Under the pieces are notes generated by a model. It was not told the origin of the DNA, ran no database searches, and worked only from the letters and a program-made list of their open reading frames with translations. The translations under genes were made by a program, and so were the position numbers. Shown one piece after another: positions 45,545-57,250 of a stretch of DNA of 64,000 nucleotides. The DNA lies in NCBI GenBank assembly GCA_038049695.1, contig CP142460.1, forward strand, positions 23,749,001 to 23,813,000, written 5' to 3'. The stretch is from Cinnamomum chago. Lineage: Eukaryota; Streptophyta; Magnoliopsida; Laurales; Lauraceae. Within the stretch, counting starts at the first letter, position 1, and each line of letters starts with the position of its first letter.

Positions 45545-46300
45545 GAACTGCCCGAGGCATTTATATTAATAGCTACAGCATATTACACTAAATGGGCAGA
45601 AGCAGAGGCATATGTTAATATTAAGGCTACCTCTGTAGTTAAATTCATCAAGAAGAATATAATAGCCAGGTTTGGCATCCCTAAGGTATTCATAACAGAC
45701 AATGGCCCCCAATTTATATCTCAACAAATGAATGAGTTGTGCACAAAATATGATATAGAACTGCATCATTCAACCCCGTATTATCCCCAAGCCAATGGTC
45801 AAGCCGAAGCAACCAACAAGACCTTACTGAAGATCATCAAGAAGACTGTGCAAACTGCCAAAGGTAATGATTGGCCAGACCGTTTGGTTGAAGCGTTGTG
45901 GGCGTACCGGACTTATATAAGAACTCCTACAGGAGAAACCCCATACTCCTTAACCTACGGAACGGAAGCAGTCCTTCCACTCGAGGTCCTTCACCCTTCA
46001 CTGCGTGTCCAGTTAGATGAAGATATAACAGAAGACCAGAGGAGAGAAGCACTACTACTTCAACTAGACCTACTCGATGAGAAAGAATGAAGGTAGCAGA
46101 GCATGCACAAGTGTATCGGAAGTGGATTGCCAGAGCCTACAACAAGCATGTCAGAGAATGAAGATTCAAAGTTGGTGATTTCATGCTAAATCACATCACT
46201 CCATCCCAGCTTCCGCATCCCAGAGGTAAGTTACGACCCAATTGGGAAGGCCCTTATGTAATTAAAGAAGTATATTATGGAAATGCATACAGACTAATAA
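45545..46300 (+). pseudogene. Element A integrase remnant
   Basis: The frame from about 45572 to TGA at 46090 carries most of the integrase catalytic core. The first catalytic Asp is Ala (ATAYYTKW, codon 45578-45580). The second (ITDNGPQF) and the Glu (NGQAEATNK) are kept. It continues FSLTYG-like as YSLTYGTEAVLPLEV. After 46090 a frameshift and stops break the C-terminal part (to about 46300). The zinc finger is absent. Sequence type is Tat lineage. Confidence 0.8.
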
Positions 46301-48516
46301 ATGCATAAGGGGAAGAGCTCCCCGATCCATGGAACGCTATGTACCTGAAAAGGTACACAATTTGACCCTTCCTTACATCTTGCGGAGTATGACCGTCCTT
46401 GCTCCTTAGCGTAGTTGTAGAAATCCCGTAGGAGGACCAAAGAGATGCACACTGATCAAACTTGGAACTCAAACACACACCAGCACCTAAAAATACACAA
46501 AACGGTGAGTCTACCCTACACAAATTTTGCACGGTTAAAGCCACCCAATGTAAGGGTTTGAAGGTGGGATCGCCCGTGTCATGAAAGCGTTTTGATTTAA
46601 AAAAAATCGTGATTAGTTTGGGTTTGTAGCCTTTTTAACCCGAGCCAGTAAGCCCGTAGAGGTATTTATATACCCAGTGCCCTAAAGCCACCTGGTTTGG
46701 GAGTCATTAGCTGAATGCTCGTTACATGGGTTAATTAGAAAGCTTAAGAGACCTAGACATTGCACAGTCACATGTTAAAAAAAAAGCTGAGAGGAGAAAA
46801 TATTTAGTTACAAGTCTTGAAAAGAATAAAAGTTTTTTGACTAGTCTAGGTTCGTAGCCTTTTTAACTCGAGCCAGTAAGCCCATAGGGGTATTTACATG
46901 CCTAGTGCCCTAAAGCCACTTGGTTTGGGAGTCATTGGCCGAATGCTCGTTACATGGGTTGATTAGAAAGCTTAAGGGGCCCAAGCATTGTATAGTCACA
47001 CGTAAAAAAAAAAACACAAAAAAAAAAACAAAAAAGAAAAATTCTATTAGAATTAGGCTCGCTGGAGTGACATGGGTACTCATCGGGCGAACTAAGCAGA
47101 AGGTGGTCGAAAACCACAACACTAAGGTAGCACGGTGACTCACCACCCCACACACGAACATTACTCACGAATGAGCCTCGGAGGCAGTCAGGTGCTCTCC
47201 AAAGTTCAGTTGAAAAGACTAAGCATCTACAAAAAGGGGGCCCGTGAGGGCTCGACCTCCAAAGGAAAGTTAGTGGGGGGATCACGTTATCATCAGAGCG
47301 AAAATCATGGATCGAGAAGCTAATCTACCTTCACGCCCTTACCCATGGCTAAAATAAACACTAGTCTTATGCTGGGGCATTTTTTTTTCTTTATATATAT
47401 AAATATATTTTTATCCCACACGGCTTCCCAATCTGGGTCCTCATCACATACACAATTGCCACGAGCACTCACTAACCCACACGCAAGCACCTCATGCATG
47501 CTTTTACTACTAATCACTATTGGTTGGATGCAGGGAAGACATATCCCCATGAATTCAATCTTGTTTTTCTCAAAACTTGAGTGCCGAAGTGGTTCCCTGA
47601 CATTTACCTTAGCCAGACTATGCAGGGGGCCTAAAAATATTAAACTAAAGAGTTTGTTTCGAGACCTTGCAGGAAATCCAACCCCGATCACATCCAAAAC
47701 ATCCCACAAGCTGGGGCATTTTTTTTATTTTTACAGGCATTATTTTGCGCACAACTCCTCATGATTTGAAAGGAATACAATGATGGTAATTAAATTTGAG
47801 AGATATAAATTATATCTGTTACGATACTATATGATGAATCTGATTATAGATGCCTACTGTTCATACCTTTTCTATGATATGACATGTTATGCTATCCAAA
47901 AAAAATGCAGCTATCTTGAACCTCTGTCTTTACATTTGTAGCTAGCAATGTGAATGCCTTAAAACATAGAACTGCTTAGGCCACAAGCATCACACACCCA
48001 GGCACTCCCATTGTTCGAGAACCCTAAGTCTATGTTACATCTCCTGTACGCAGTTGTAGTCATTTGATCTATTGTATAGGTTTCACTACTGGCTATCTCT
48101 TATTACCAATGGCCTTCCATACGAGATCCATGCTTAGAGCACAAATTTCGAGAAATTCTAGAAAAATTTCGGCAACATCTCCCCTTGTTTTTTTGGCCTC
48201 TGGAAAATTTCCGGATATAAAAAAACCTGTTACCTGTGAAGAAAAACACTTCATATATTCCCCGACACCCCCACAAAAGCTCCCCATCAATCAACCATAT
48301 CAACCATTTCTAAGGCATTGAACATGCTATCTCAACTACACATACATGGCGCATACGCACACGTGATACATCTCAGACCAGATACATACGAGCCCATGCC
48401 ATGAGCCAAGTACAACATGAAACAACATAAATACATGGCCATCACATATGAATACAACACAGAACAAGGATACACAAGGGATGGATCCCTAGGAGATCAA
48501 TCGAAGAACGATAACC
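46301..48516 (+). other. Element A 3' non-coding region between convergent genes
   Basis: Homologous to 33206-35300 of element B. No coding signal. It contains a direct duplication of about 229 bp and lies between the end of integrase and the antisense stop at 48517. Confidence 0.7.
46614..46995 (+). repeat. 229-bp direct duplication
   Basis: GTAGCCTTTTTAACYCGAGC through GCTTAAGRGRCCYARRCATT occurs at about 46620 and again at 46849. Element B has it once (33590-33735). Confidence 0.8.
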
Positions 48517-51500
48517 CTATGGAGCAGCTCCATTATGACGAACCGATGAAGCAAATGAAGACAGACCAGGAGCATGCTGAGAAGGAGCTCGCATCGAGTC
48601 AGAAAACGCATAGCCTCTCTCTTCTGCCCTCTGGAGATATCGATCGAGGCGCCTTCGCAGATCAGCAACCACCTCCTCATGACCTCGCGCCATGCGATCC
48701 ATGCGCTCGGTATACTGATCATGGATAAGAGCCCTCTCCTCACCCGAGCTGAGACACGAAAGAACAGAAGCAACAATGGTACCGCTCTGCAAGGCAACAT
48801 TTAAATCAATATTACATTGACCAAACCTTGTAGTAGCAGACATGGAACTTAGAAGGGAGAAAGGGCCCTCACTTGCGTAGAGGCCTCATAGCTCACAAGC
48901 TTGGCACGTAGCTCGTTAACCTGCACACCATAAGATTACAAACCACATCAGCAACGAATGACAAATTGAGATTGAAGTATCACATAAGTAGGACCCATAC
49001 CTATGCCGTTAAGGCAACTCTCTCCGCAAGCGCTCTATCACGCTCACTACGAGCCTCCTCCTAAAGATCACAGAGGCAGACAGTTAGGAATCAGTTGTTA
49101 TACGAAAGAGGAACGCAGTAAAAGCATAAACCTCACCAACCTGCAATCGATCCACCTAAGCTCGTAGTATCTGAAGTTCACCCTCCGATGCTATCCTCAT
49201 GGCCTCAGACGTGTCCTGATCCCTACCACCCTGCATAGTGACCAAAGATCATGAACATGAATTCAAGATGAACAATTAACCATGTGACCCCGTACCTCGC
49301 GAGAATTCGCCAATACTTCAATGATAGCTTCGTTTTCCCGGCGGCGCTCCTATTACCAAAGCAATGTTAGTAAGGGAGATACAAACAAGGTCGCATGCGG
49401 CCAATTAAGTTTGACAATTTTCGTACCCTCTCAGCCAACAATGAGGCTCTCAATCGCGCGACCTCTGCGTCCTATGAAAGCATGAACCATGCCATTACAC
49501 CAGAAATGATTAGCATTGCTATGGAGGATAACACCATTTGGTCCAAACACTAAGTCAAGAAGTCATACCTTGTTCTCCACTAGGTGAGACAGTCGAAGTA
49601 TCTCTCCCCTGAGAATGGACTCCGCATCGGACACTGCACCCCCGGATGTCCCCTGTTACACACGAGAATTACAGTTAGGGGATGGGAAGAACATGTATCT
49701 CCAAGATCATGAAGCTCATAAGCGAAATTAGGGACTTCATAAAAACCTCACCTCACCCCGTCCCTCGGATAATGGACGTCCTTGCCAATGCCCCGCTACA
49801 GCCGGTATCTCCTCCTGAGAAATAAAAGAAGAAACAATGTGAGTCACGATGAAAGGAGACAACATTAGAGCAAATAAAACTTCAATGCTCACCCGGGTCA
49901 ATGATGAGGCCTCGGCTGCTTCTGCGCAATTACTAATAGAATATGAGGCCCCACAAGAGTATGACTCCGGGAGTATATACCGGTGTGAAGTCATCTTCCA
50001 ATATGCCTCATAATCACTCCAGTCACTAGCATCCACGTCAAAGGTAGCCTTCCTACCTTTCTTTCTCCAGTCTTTTATCTCTCTTCGGCAAGGATGGCGG
50101 CGCTTGAACATTTTTAGACCCCACCCCGGGTACGATCGATGCATGACGGACCTTTCTGCGGGGATAGCTTGATGGCGTCCCAGTTGGCGCGCGACTCGGC
50201 TGACGATTAAACTGACTGCTACCTGAGGAGCGTGGAGCCATATGTCCCTCTCAAATAAAGCATGCCCCTCCTGGACAACGGTCATCTCATCATCCGGACC
50301 ACCCTGGTAGGGCTGCCAAATCACTTGATAAACCATGATATAGGTAGCTGATGAGAACAAAGAGAAGCAGACGTTCAGCATAGAAAACAAAAGGAAAGAA
50401 AAGGAGCATACCTCATGGTTTTTCAGTTCATTCAAGATGAACCAATAACCTTGCTCGCCCGGCCTCATCCCAAGAGCTTTAATACGCTCGGCCATCTCAG
50501 GGGGTAGAATGTCGGCAAAACCTCGCAAATTCGCGTTAGGATACCACTGCGAAGCCCGGGGAGTGCAACTCAACCTCGCTGGCAAGCGCTCAGCCCGACA
50601 CTGAACTATGCGCTCCCATTCCCACACCTGCTCAAAATCAAAGCTTTGTTATTACAAAAGATGAGGCATGAGACGTGATAAGAAAAGGAAACTACTGAAG
50701 GTCACAGCATTCGGAATAAAGGTTTAACCTGTAAGATCGGCACGAACCCTCGAAGGCTCTTGCATCCAGACTGAACGCGGCACCTCGAATCCAGACTACG
50801 GAAAAGAAATGCAAGGGTGGCTGCCCCCAAAGCGTAGTCACCAACCTTATCAAAGTTCTGCACGAACCGGATGAGGGTGCCGAATGCTCTATTGCCAATT
50901 GCGTTGGCGAAGGGACACCTCCCCAAAAAGAATAGAAGAAAAGCCCTGAGATGCTCCTCATCACCCAACCGTGCCGAAATCAACCTGGGTCTCCTCAAAC
51001 GAACCTCAGCTTGCCTCCCCTGTTCTTTCTCTACACAATACAAATTGACCTAAGAAATTCATTTGATAATCAGAATGGAGAATGAAGTAGTTACCAAATG
51101 TTTCGGTGCTCACTTGCGACTTAGAAAATCTCGTAAGGTATCCCTACCCTCTTCCGGCGACTATACCCGTGAACGGGCACCTCCCGCCATTCATATCCTG
51201 AAACAAAAGAGAAAAGAACATGAGAAACAAGAATGAGAAATATACAAGGCACTAGAGATCGGTTAAGGAAGCTAGATCGAGTGCTTACCCTCAGAGGGTC
51301 CAACGTCATCGCCCTCATCGCCTCTACCCACATCTCCATCACCCCCCTCATCAATGCGAACAGAAACGACCCGGCGGGGCCTCACCCCCTCTTCTTCACT
51401 ATCCCCATCATCAATCTCGTCATCTCCATCATTAGACACGATGAGATCACCCTCCAACTCATCGAAGTCCGGATCCCCGGACTCAACCGCATTGTCATCA

Positions 51501-52595
51501 CTCCCATCTGCCTCCTCATCACTCTCAATGGCATCCACCACTGCTACGTCATCGTCGACGGGGCCGCCTACAGATCGGGGTTGTCCAGAGGAGGGGCCCT
51601 CACCTATCAAAGGAATTTTGAATGCTGTCTGTAAAGGGTGAAAGTCAAAGGTGCAAGTCTCATGGGTATTTTGGATTCAAAATCAATTTAAGGGAAAAGG
51701 AACAAAGTGTTACCGGCATCGGCCCGAACCCCGACCACTGTGGGGACTAGGCTTCCCTCTCGTCCTCTGACCGGCAAACCTTCCAAATCCTGTATCCTTG
51801 CCCTCAGCTTAGCAAAGAAGCCCGCCTGATTCCTGGCCCACTCTGAGATGAAGCAAGGAGAAACGATTAGTAGAAATAATGGAAGCTGAAGGATACAAGG
51901 CTACCAAGGCAATAATGGAATACTTACTATCTAAGATCCTCTTCCTCTCTGGTTTATACGCCTCCCTCAGCCACTCTGCATTAATCTGCCCCACGCCAGA
52001 TTGGGGGCGTGCCCAAAACATCCTATGCAGGCGTAATCGAGTGATGGAGGCCTTGGCATCATTCGCTCTCGAGAAAATAAGGAGGCCCGTCACCCTCAAC
52101 CCCCAACATCGCGCGATGTCCTCCAATGTGATCGTCATTTCCCCGGGCGGGAAATGAAAAGTGTGCATCTCATCTCTCCATCTCTTAGAGAGAGCACAAA
52201 TGAGGGCACGGTCGGTGCAGAAGGCAACGATAGACATAAAGTCACCGAACCCTATCGCTCGCACCCGATCTTTTAAGCGATCAGGGAGATCAGCCCACCA
52301 GTCCCAAATCTGTAACCAGCTGACCCTAGCCCAAGCAAAAGGGACAGGCTACAACGTAAACATCAGAGGAAAGAATATCAGTGATAACGGAAGCCAACAA
52401 AGTATGAGATTTATAAAGACAACAGAGTTTTACCCAGCCAGCTCTTATCTCATCTCCAAGATGAGGCTTCTTCTCCAATTTATCTTCCCCCTTTTGTTTC
52501 TTTCTCGGGGGAATAGTGACCGGATCTACCCCAACCCCTTCCAGAACATCCACCGGCGTAGAAGCACGCTTAGTAGCCCTCCTAGTCATAGCCAT
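48517..52595 (-). pseudogene. Element A antisense gene: multi-exon plant mobile domain protein
   Basis: The minus strand shows exons with GT-AG borders: 52595-52434 (ATG after an acceptor TTTATAG; basic KRASTP..PPRKKQKGED), 52309-51928, 51842-51714, 51603-51289 (acidic), 51197-51114, 51030-50729, 50627-50412, about 50340-49893, about 49820-49749, then small coiled-coil exons (about 49654, 49473, 49351, 49232, 49060, 48930) and a last exon ending TAG 48517. Phases agree through 50412; the 50340 acceptor is uncertain. Exon 2 has the PMD hallmark FHFPPGEMTITLEDIARCWGL; exons 6-8 have FLLFFLGRCPFAN, GDYALGAATLAFLF and IWQPYQGG. Nonsense codons lie at 51121-51123, 49156-49158 and 49001-49003. Family function is unknown; PMD proteins act in silencing and development when domesticated. 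Confidence 0.75.
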
Positions 52596-53013
52596 CTATA
52601 AACTTGTACTTAATGCCAAAATGAGAGATTGGGCATGAAAACATAACATCAGTCCATGTAAACCCAAAAGACAGATCAGTCCGAGATGGTTACTAATGTT
52701 TCTGATTTAGAGGTGGTGAACTTCATTAGTTAAGTGATAAAAGGAGGGGAAGCCAAAGGTCATGGCCATGGATCCAACCTGAATATTAAAACAAAATGAA
52801 TCACATTCACCCAGGCCTGTAGGTTGGCCAACAACAAAACGAATCACATTCAATCCAACCCAACCCTCCCACTCAATTCTAATTTCTGACCCCATAATTG
52901 CTTCATCATCATATCGTCACTACACACATTGGGCCAAATCACACTCCATCCCACGACCACACTTTGAAAAAAAAAAGGACAGAATAGAGACAATGAAGAA
53001 TGAAACTACATAC

Positions 53014-53395
53014 CTGGGCCACAACTGGGAGGCGGGCTCCTCACTCTCCTCCCTCTTCTCCTCTGTTCTCACTCCCTTAGCCTACTCGGCCCCCACCTGT
53101 GAGTGACAACAGCAGGTTAGCAAAACAAAAAAAAAGGAGAAAGAAAGAGAGAATGAAGACTGAAACAAGAAGGGAGTGAAACCTCCTACCTGGCTCTCTC
53201 TCTCTCTTCCTCCTTTTCCACCTCCTCACTCGGCTTCCACCTGAAATGGCCACAACAGTCACAAAAAGGGGGAACAAGAGAAAACAGAGAATAGAAGAGG
53301 GGTTAAGACCCACTCACCTGACAGCAGCCACACGTGTTGCCGCTTCTCCTCTTTCTCCACTCAGCCCTCCCTGCTCACTCTCCCCTGCGCCTCAC
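53014..53395 (-). other. Three leader-exon-like cassettes upstream of the antisense gene
   Basis: On the minus strand three purine-rich segments are each framed by a pyrimidine tract plus CAG|GTG and by CAG|GT: 53395-53318, 53240-53190 and 53096-53014. They resemble one another (GTGGAAGCCGAGTGAGG and GTGGGGGCCGAGTAGGC). They could be 5' untranslated or N-terminal exons of the antisense gene. No transcript evidence. Confidence 0.45.
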
Positions 53396-54483
53396 CTGAA
53401 GTAAGAACAGAAAGAAAGAAACGAAAGAAAGAAGAGAGGGAAAGAGAGAATGAAAAAATGAATAAGGGGAAAAGACCCCAGCCGTTTTGACCTAGCGCCC
53501 AAGGCTGGGCGCTTGATGGCCCAGCACCATCACATGGTGAGGCCCCCTTGAACAGGACCCACCCAAAACGTGGGCCTATTGCTCTCGCCCAGGAGGTCTA
53601 AAAAAATAAAAAATAAAAAATAAAAAAATGAACTGAAATCTAATCTAACTAAAATAATAATAATAATAAAAAGATGAAAAAAGATCAAACCTGACATTTA
53701 TTCAAACATCAGTGGGGATGAAGTTGAAACATAATCCACTCACAGCTCATGTTAAAAAAAAAATCAATCTCTATTAGTAATTGTGGTCCAGCCTTAGCAA
53801 GATTCGACTCAGCTTGACTGCCAACCTCGGCACTAGACAAGATTCACGATTATCAGCAGCATAGCGGTGGTCCATTTCAACCTACAAGGAAAAGCAGCAC
53901 AAACGACGTACAAAGGTCAGTTGATTCAGCTTTAAAATAAACCATGGACTCATCATATATGCATCATGCATTAATTGTTCATGCATCATTCCAAAATCCA
54001 ATTCCATGCATTTACTCATGTATCCCACATCATTATATGTCAATTAACATGCACACACATCTAATAAAAAAAAAGGGGTACAAACATAAAATCATAATCA
54101 TGATTACCACCACCATAATCAAACATCAATGACAAATAGCTAACCATCATAATTCATCATCAAATCCCATAACTCGTCATCACTAATATCATCATAAAAA
54201 ATCATTTCCACATAATAATCTATAAAAAAAAAGGAAAAAAGGAAAGGGCAAGAGTAAAAATCTAAATCAACTTTTATTAAACTCCAATTAGAGTCTTCAA
54301 ACAATAACTATAGCAATAAACTGAATCGACCAAATCCTAAACATTGACTAAAACAGAGGTCACAACCTTTGCCCCCAATACCCTAGATGGAGCCTATAAC
54401 TAACTAAGACGGTCCTAATGACCTGACCTCCCATTTATTTAAAGGGAAAACCTAGCCTAAAGTAGAAGCTCCCAAAGAATCAG
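53396..54483. other. Region between antisense gene and second antisense ORF
   Basis: Purine-rich at 53400-53470, one GGCGCC-type motif near 53493-53530 (TAGCGCCCAAGGCTGGGCGC), then AT-rich simple sequence (53600-53680, 53990-54240). No gene seen. Confidence 0.4.
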
Positions 54484-55291
54484 CTAGAGTGGATGGACCA
54501 TCCCGTGAAAGACAGGGAAACGAGCCATCCGCGCTTCCATTCCGACGATGTAAGCTTCAAGTTGCCTTTGCGCTTCTTTAAAATTATCTGGAGGACCCTG
54601 GAAAGCACCACAAATCTCCCAAATACGCTCAAAGTCATTCAGATAAGCAGTGTACACCGGGTAGATAAGTGCGGAAAGGCTAGTATTTTGCATCTCGAAT
54701 TACTTTATGTAGCGCCGAGGAACGGATGACTCAGCTTCGTGGGGGCAAGACATCGCCATGAGCTCCAATTGATCCATCCGTCTATGTAAGGTATTAAAAT
54801 CATCAATGGGAGCTCGTACATTGGCAGCCTTTGTAGCCTCCCATACCTCAAACATTCCCCTGACATCCAACATGCTCCATAAAAGAAATTGGAGCACGCT
54901 GCTAATGAAAGCTGGCAGATCCTCTAGAAGCCCATCATAACCATTCAACCTATTCAGAGCGGTCCTGCCCACAATACACAAGTCACTATACAGCCCACAG
55001 ATGCCTTTGTACTTCATAACCAATAAATCATATCTGCTGCGCCTAATATCCACAATGTGCTTGTCCATCATTTCTTCAAATTGAAATACACAATCATAGG
55101 TAGCAGGAAGGGAAGATTCATGTTCAACGTAGAATTCCACCCGTTCTTTAGAGCTGTAATATCCCGTCTTTTCAGCCCCAGGAGGCCATTATTCGTCCAC
55201 TGGCGAATAAGGCTTGCAGGCGGAAGGGCCCTCGACACCATCAACCACAAACGAGGATACTGGAGCACCAACCATTGAAATGGAACAAGAC
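54484..55291 (-). pseudogene. Second antisense ORF of element A, unknown protein
   Basis: One minus-strand frame runs from ATG at 55275 to TAG at 54484 (264 codons), interrupted by TAA at 55189-55191 and TAA at 54700-54702. A good acceptor (GTATCTACAG) ends at 55292. The protein is helical, with FEEMMDKHIVDIRRSRYDLL, YSDLCIVGRTALNRLNGYDG and a charged C-terminus; there is no PMD motif or other motif I recognise. Composition and open length across about 800 bp argue that it was a real gene or exon. It may be a separate gene or an upstream part of the antisense transcription unit. Confidence 0.5.
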
Positions 55292-55399
55292 CTGTAGATA
55301 CACATACAAAGCTTTAAAAATCTCTCACATAATGAAAGCAAGTCAAAAAGCTTAGACTTCAAGAATTGGAAGGGTCCCAAAGACGACATAAAAAAAAAT

Positions 55400-57250
55400 C
55401 AAGGGGCCACTTGGGCGCCCCTGGGGTGGCTCCCAGGTTTGTTTCACGGCATTCACCCCGAAGAGTACGGGTTCAGCTTTAGTCATTCTACCATGCCTTC
55501 TTAAATCTATGGATGATATTCTCAGAGGTATTACACGGCTGTCGTAAACCCTTTTGAGAACTAAGAGGTCCAAACTACGTGCCCATATAATACAACATCT
55601 TAACACAAAGGAAAGAAGCTAACACAATGTTAACAAAAGAAACTCCATAAGATTGAAAATAATGCAATAGTACCCAACTGAAAGTACAGAGTGAGAGTTA
55701 AACAAGTACCTATGACAAACAAGCCAACAAACAAAAAAAAAAGAAAAAAAAAACCATCTGGGCATCACAGGGGTGGCGCCCATCCCAGCCTTGAAATATC
55801 TCCCATGAAGAGATCATTATTTAACCAAGTAAAGGCTCTTAGTATCTCTGAGTCGTGCCTTTATGATATACTGCGAGGTTGGAGAGAACCAGAATGTGAA
55901 AAAACACCCCAAAATCCGGGTTCACAAGTCCCTAGTGTAAACCAGGAAGATAGGCACCACAAGGGTGGCGCCTACCCTCTCCTGTTGATCATTTTTCAAT
56001 TAAGACACCCCAATTCTAACCATGAAGGATTTGCCTATAACATAAAACATTCTTGACAAAGTAAATAAAGAAAACGTGGGACAAAGCATCGTCACACCAA
56101 GACAAAAGCCAACATTAACACAAGGGCATAAGACTAGTTTCAAATTCTAATCGAAGATTGTGCACGTGTGTGACAATAACTACAAGTCAAAAGAACCAAC
56201 AAACTGAACATAATTCTGAAATATCAAACAAAAAAAATCACCAAACACAAAAAAGGCAAAAACATGATCACGAAGATAAAAAGAATGACCAGCCATATAA
56301 ATCTAAGAAAATAAAAGCAAATTGAACATTAGAATAAGAGTAATTGAAAGAAGAACAAAAACAAAAAAAGGAGAGGTGCTTCAATATGAAATTATATACC
56401 AAGTTGATCAACGAAACTATTCAGACGATTAGAGATACATACATGAGACGTGCCATTCATCCCAAAAGAAAGAAGGGTGGAGAGGAAGCTTACTTGGGAG
56501 CAAAGAAGAGCTTGAAAGTTCTGAGATTCGAAGTCTGAAAGAGTAGGAGTTGTGGGAAATCTATAGCCTTGATTCACTTATATAGATGAGAGTTCGAACC
56601 CCCTGAGGACTTTAAAAAGACCCAAACTGTAACTTGGGTGCCACTCCCTGGGCGCCCAGGTCACCTGTTTCTCCTAGAATTTGGGGCTTCTCTTTGACAG
56701 GGACTCTAAGTACCGAATATGCAGTCCCACATGGGCACCACACCCTGGGCGCCCAGATCACCTATTTTCTAGAAATCCAGCCTTCATTCTGACAAGAATT
56801 CCTAGTGCGATACGCTGTATACAAATTCTACTCCAATACTAACTCAAAATTCAGTCTGGGCGCCACCCCTTTGGCGCCTAGGTCACATGCTTCCCAGAAT
56901 TCGGAGTTCTACCTTGAGACCAACTCAAAATGCAGTCTGGGTACCACTCCTTAGGCTCCCAGATCACTTGTTATCCTAAAATCGGAATTCTACTTCGAAA
57001 CCAACCCAAAGTGCAACCTGCTTCCTTGAAGTCATAAACTCCACTCTAAGACGGACTAGGACTGCATCTTGGGTGCCACTCCTCAAACGTTTAGGTGACT
57101 TGTCTTCCAAATTTAGTATTCTACTTCGAGACGGAATCTGTCTATGCAACTCCACCTAGGCACCATCCCCTGGGCGCCCAAGCTGTCTTATTTCACAGTC
57201 CTTGAACCAAAGTCCAAACAGGCTGGGCACCACCCCTGCAGTGCCTATCC
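55400..57250 (+). repeat. GGCGCC hairpin motifs in the 3' internal region of element A
   Basis: About 10 copies related to the LTR motif: 55407, 55757, 55953, 56635, 56728, 56857, 56936, 57068, 57153 and 57218. Many continue CAGGTCACCTG-like here (56655, 56755), a subtype not seen in the LTR. No sense gene is evident in this stretch. Confidence 0.75.
56494..56590 (-). promoter_or_regulatory. Candidate antisense core promoter and leader exon of element A
   Basis: On the minus strand CTATATAAGTGAATC (56577-56588) is followed about 85 bp later by a donor CCCAA|GTAAGC (56493). The layout, TATA then short leader then GTAAG donor, resembles the element E antisense promoter (13868 and 13735). It could drive the second antisense ORF or the whole antisense unit. 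Confidence 0.4.

Noticed and set aside
47365-47720. GCTGGGGCATTTT segments as possible polypurine tracts marking hidden LTRs
   Set aside because: No LTR-like TG start follows and the same segments sit inside the homologous non-coding region of B.
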